Assembly (NCBI GenBank): GCA_958431945.1
Contig: CAUASQ010000037.1
Span: 1 to 13,367, forward strand
DNA: 13,367 bases
Origin: an uncultured Collinsella sp.
GTDB taxonomy: Bacteria; Actinomycetota; Coriobacteriia; Coriobacteriales; Coriobacteriaceae
Direction: 5' to 3'
Shown: positions 13,275 to 13,367 of the stretch, piece by piece
Position numbering within the stretch: position 1 is the stretch's first letter
Layout: every line of letters starts with the position of its first letter
Translations under genes and position numbers: made by a program
Notes under the pieces: generated by a model
What the model was told of the DNA's origin: nothing
Seen by the model: only the letters and a program-made list of their open reading frames with translations
Databases searched by the model: none

Positions 13275-13291
13275 CGGCTCTGCCGTGGCTT

Positions 13292-13310
13292 AAACCACCA
13301 CAAAAGTGCC
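13292..13310 (-). repeat. Half copy D of the palindromic repeat
   Basis: AAACCACCACAAA (13292-13304) followed by AGTGCC matches the left arm and loop start of the repeat in copy B orientation, then diverges. No matching right arm follows; a different hairpin takes its place. Confidence 0.55.
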
Positions 13311-13319
13311 TATGAACTG

Positions 13320-13352
13320 CCTCCCATTTCTTGGACATCGGGAAATGGGAGG
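13320..13352 (+). terminator. Hairpin with T-run at window end; may also cover a ribosome site
   Basis: CCTCCCATTTC (13320-13330) pairs perfectly with GAAATGGGAGG (13342-13352), 11-nt loop, followed by TTTT. It is 45 bases after the MGMT-like stop and is a good intrinsic terminator. The right arm GGGAGG is also 6 bases before an ATG at 13359, so if a gene starts there the hairpin would hide its ribosome site. Only nine bases of that possible gene are visible. Confidence 0.6.
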
Positions 13353-13367
13353 TTTTCCATGAGTATA

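Overview
The window looks like chromosomal DNA from a high-GC Coriobacteriia-type actinobacterium, most likely Collinsella or a close relative. That placement rests on the GC-rich codon use, an ATP-type PEP carboxykinase with a strong AAAGGAGG ribosome site, a serC-serA pair of the kind seen in gut anaerobes, and many short palindromic intergenic repeats. It is inferred from protein character, not from a database match. No rRNA, tRNA, CRISPR array, transposase or prophage gene is visible.

Layout. (1) 1-1040, plus strand: 3' part of a gene for a PD-(D/E)XK-nuclease-like protein of unknown role; its 5' end lies outside the window. (2) 1041-1389: AT-rich gap holding a divergent inverted-repeat pair (a small MITE-like element) and the terminator of the serine operon. 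(3) 1390-3750, minus strand: serC then serA, two of the three steps of serine synthesis. (4) 3977-5578, minus strand: a CPA1 cation/proton antiporter with cytosolic TrkA_C domains. (5) 5832-6671, plus strand: a PPP-type metallophosphatase, divergent from the antiporter. (6) 6733-8307, minus strand: a polysaccharide-flippase-like membrane protein with a long charged N-terminus, starting at TTG. (7) 8660-10330, plus strand: pckA, with palindromes in its upstream region. (8) 10384-10513: a candidate structured RNA or attenuator, followed by a B3/4-domain protein (10558-11277). (9) 11451-12874: a MarR regulator and a DegV-family lipid-binding protein. (10) 12954-13274: a small MGMT-like protein with the PCHR motif.

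The genes are mostly housekeeping or metabolic: serine synthesis, gluconeogenic or anaplerotic PEP/oxaloacetate exchange, ion homeostasis and lipid handling. The more unusual content is between genes. A palindrome of about 41 bp with an asymmetric 9-nt loop occurs three times in about 2.6 kb, in both orientations, at the 3' ends of pckA, the B3/4 gene and degV, with a half copy after the MGMT gene. A second repeat type forms an inverted pair at 1120-1296, and a third forms a 54-bp-period tandem hairpin at 8410-8515. The two-hairpin RNA before the B3/4 gene is the best candidate for something undescribed. I did not see a complete new multi-gene system.
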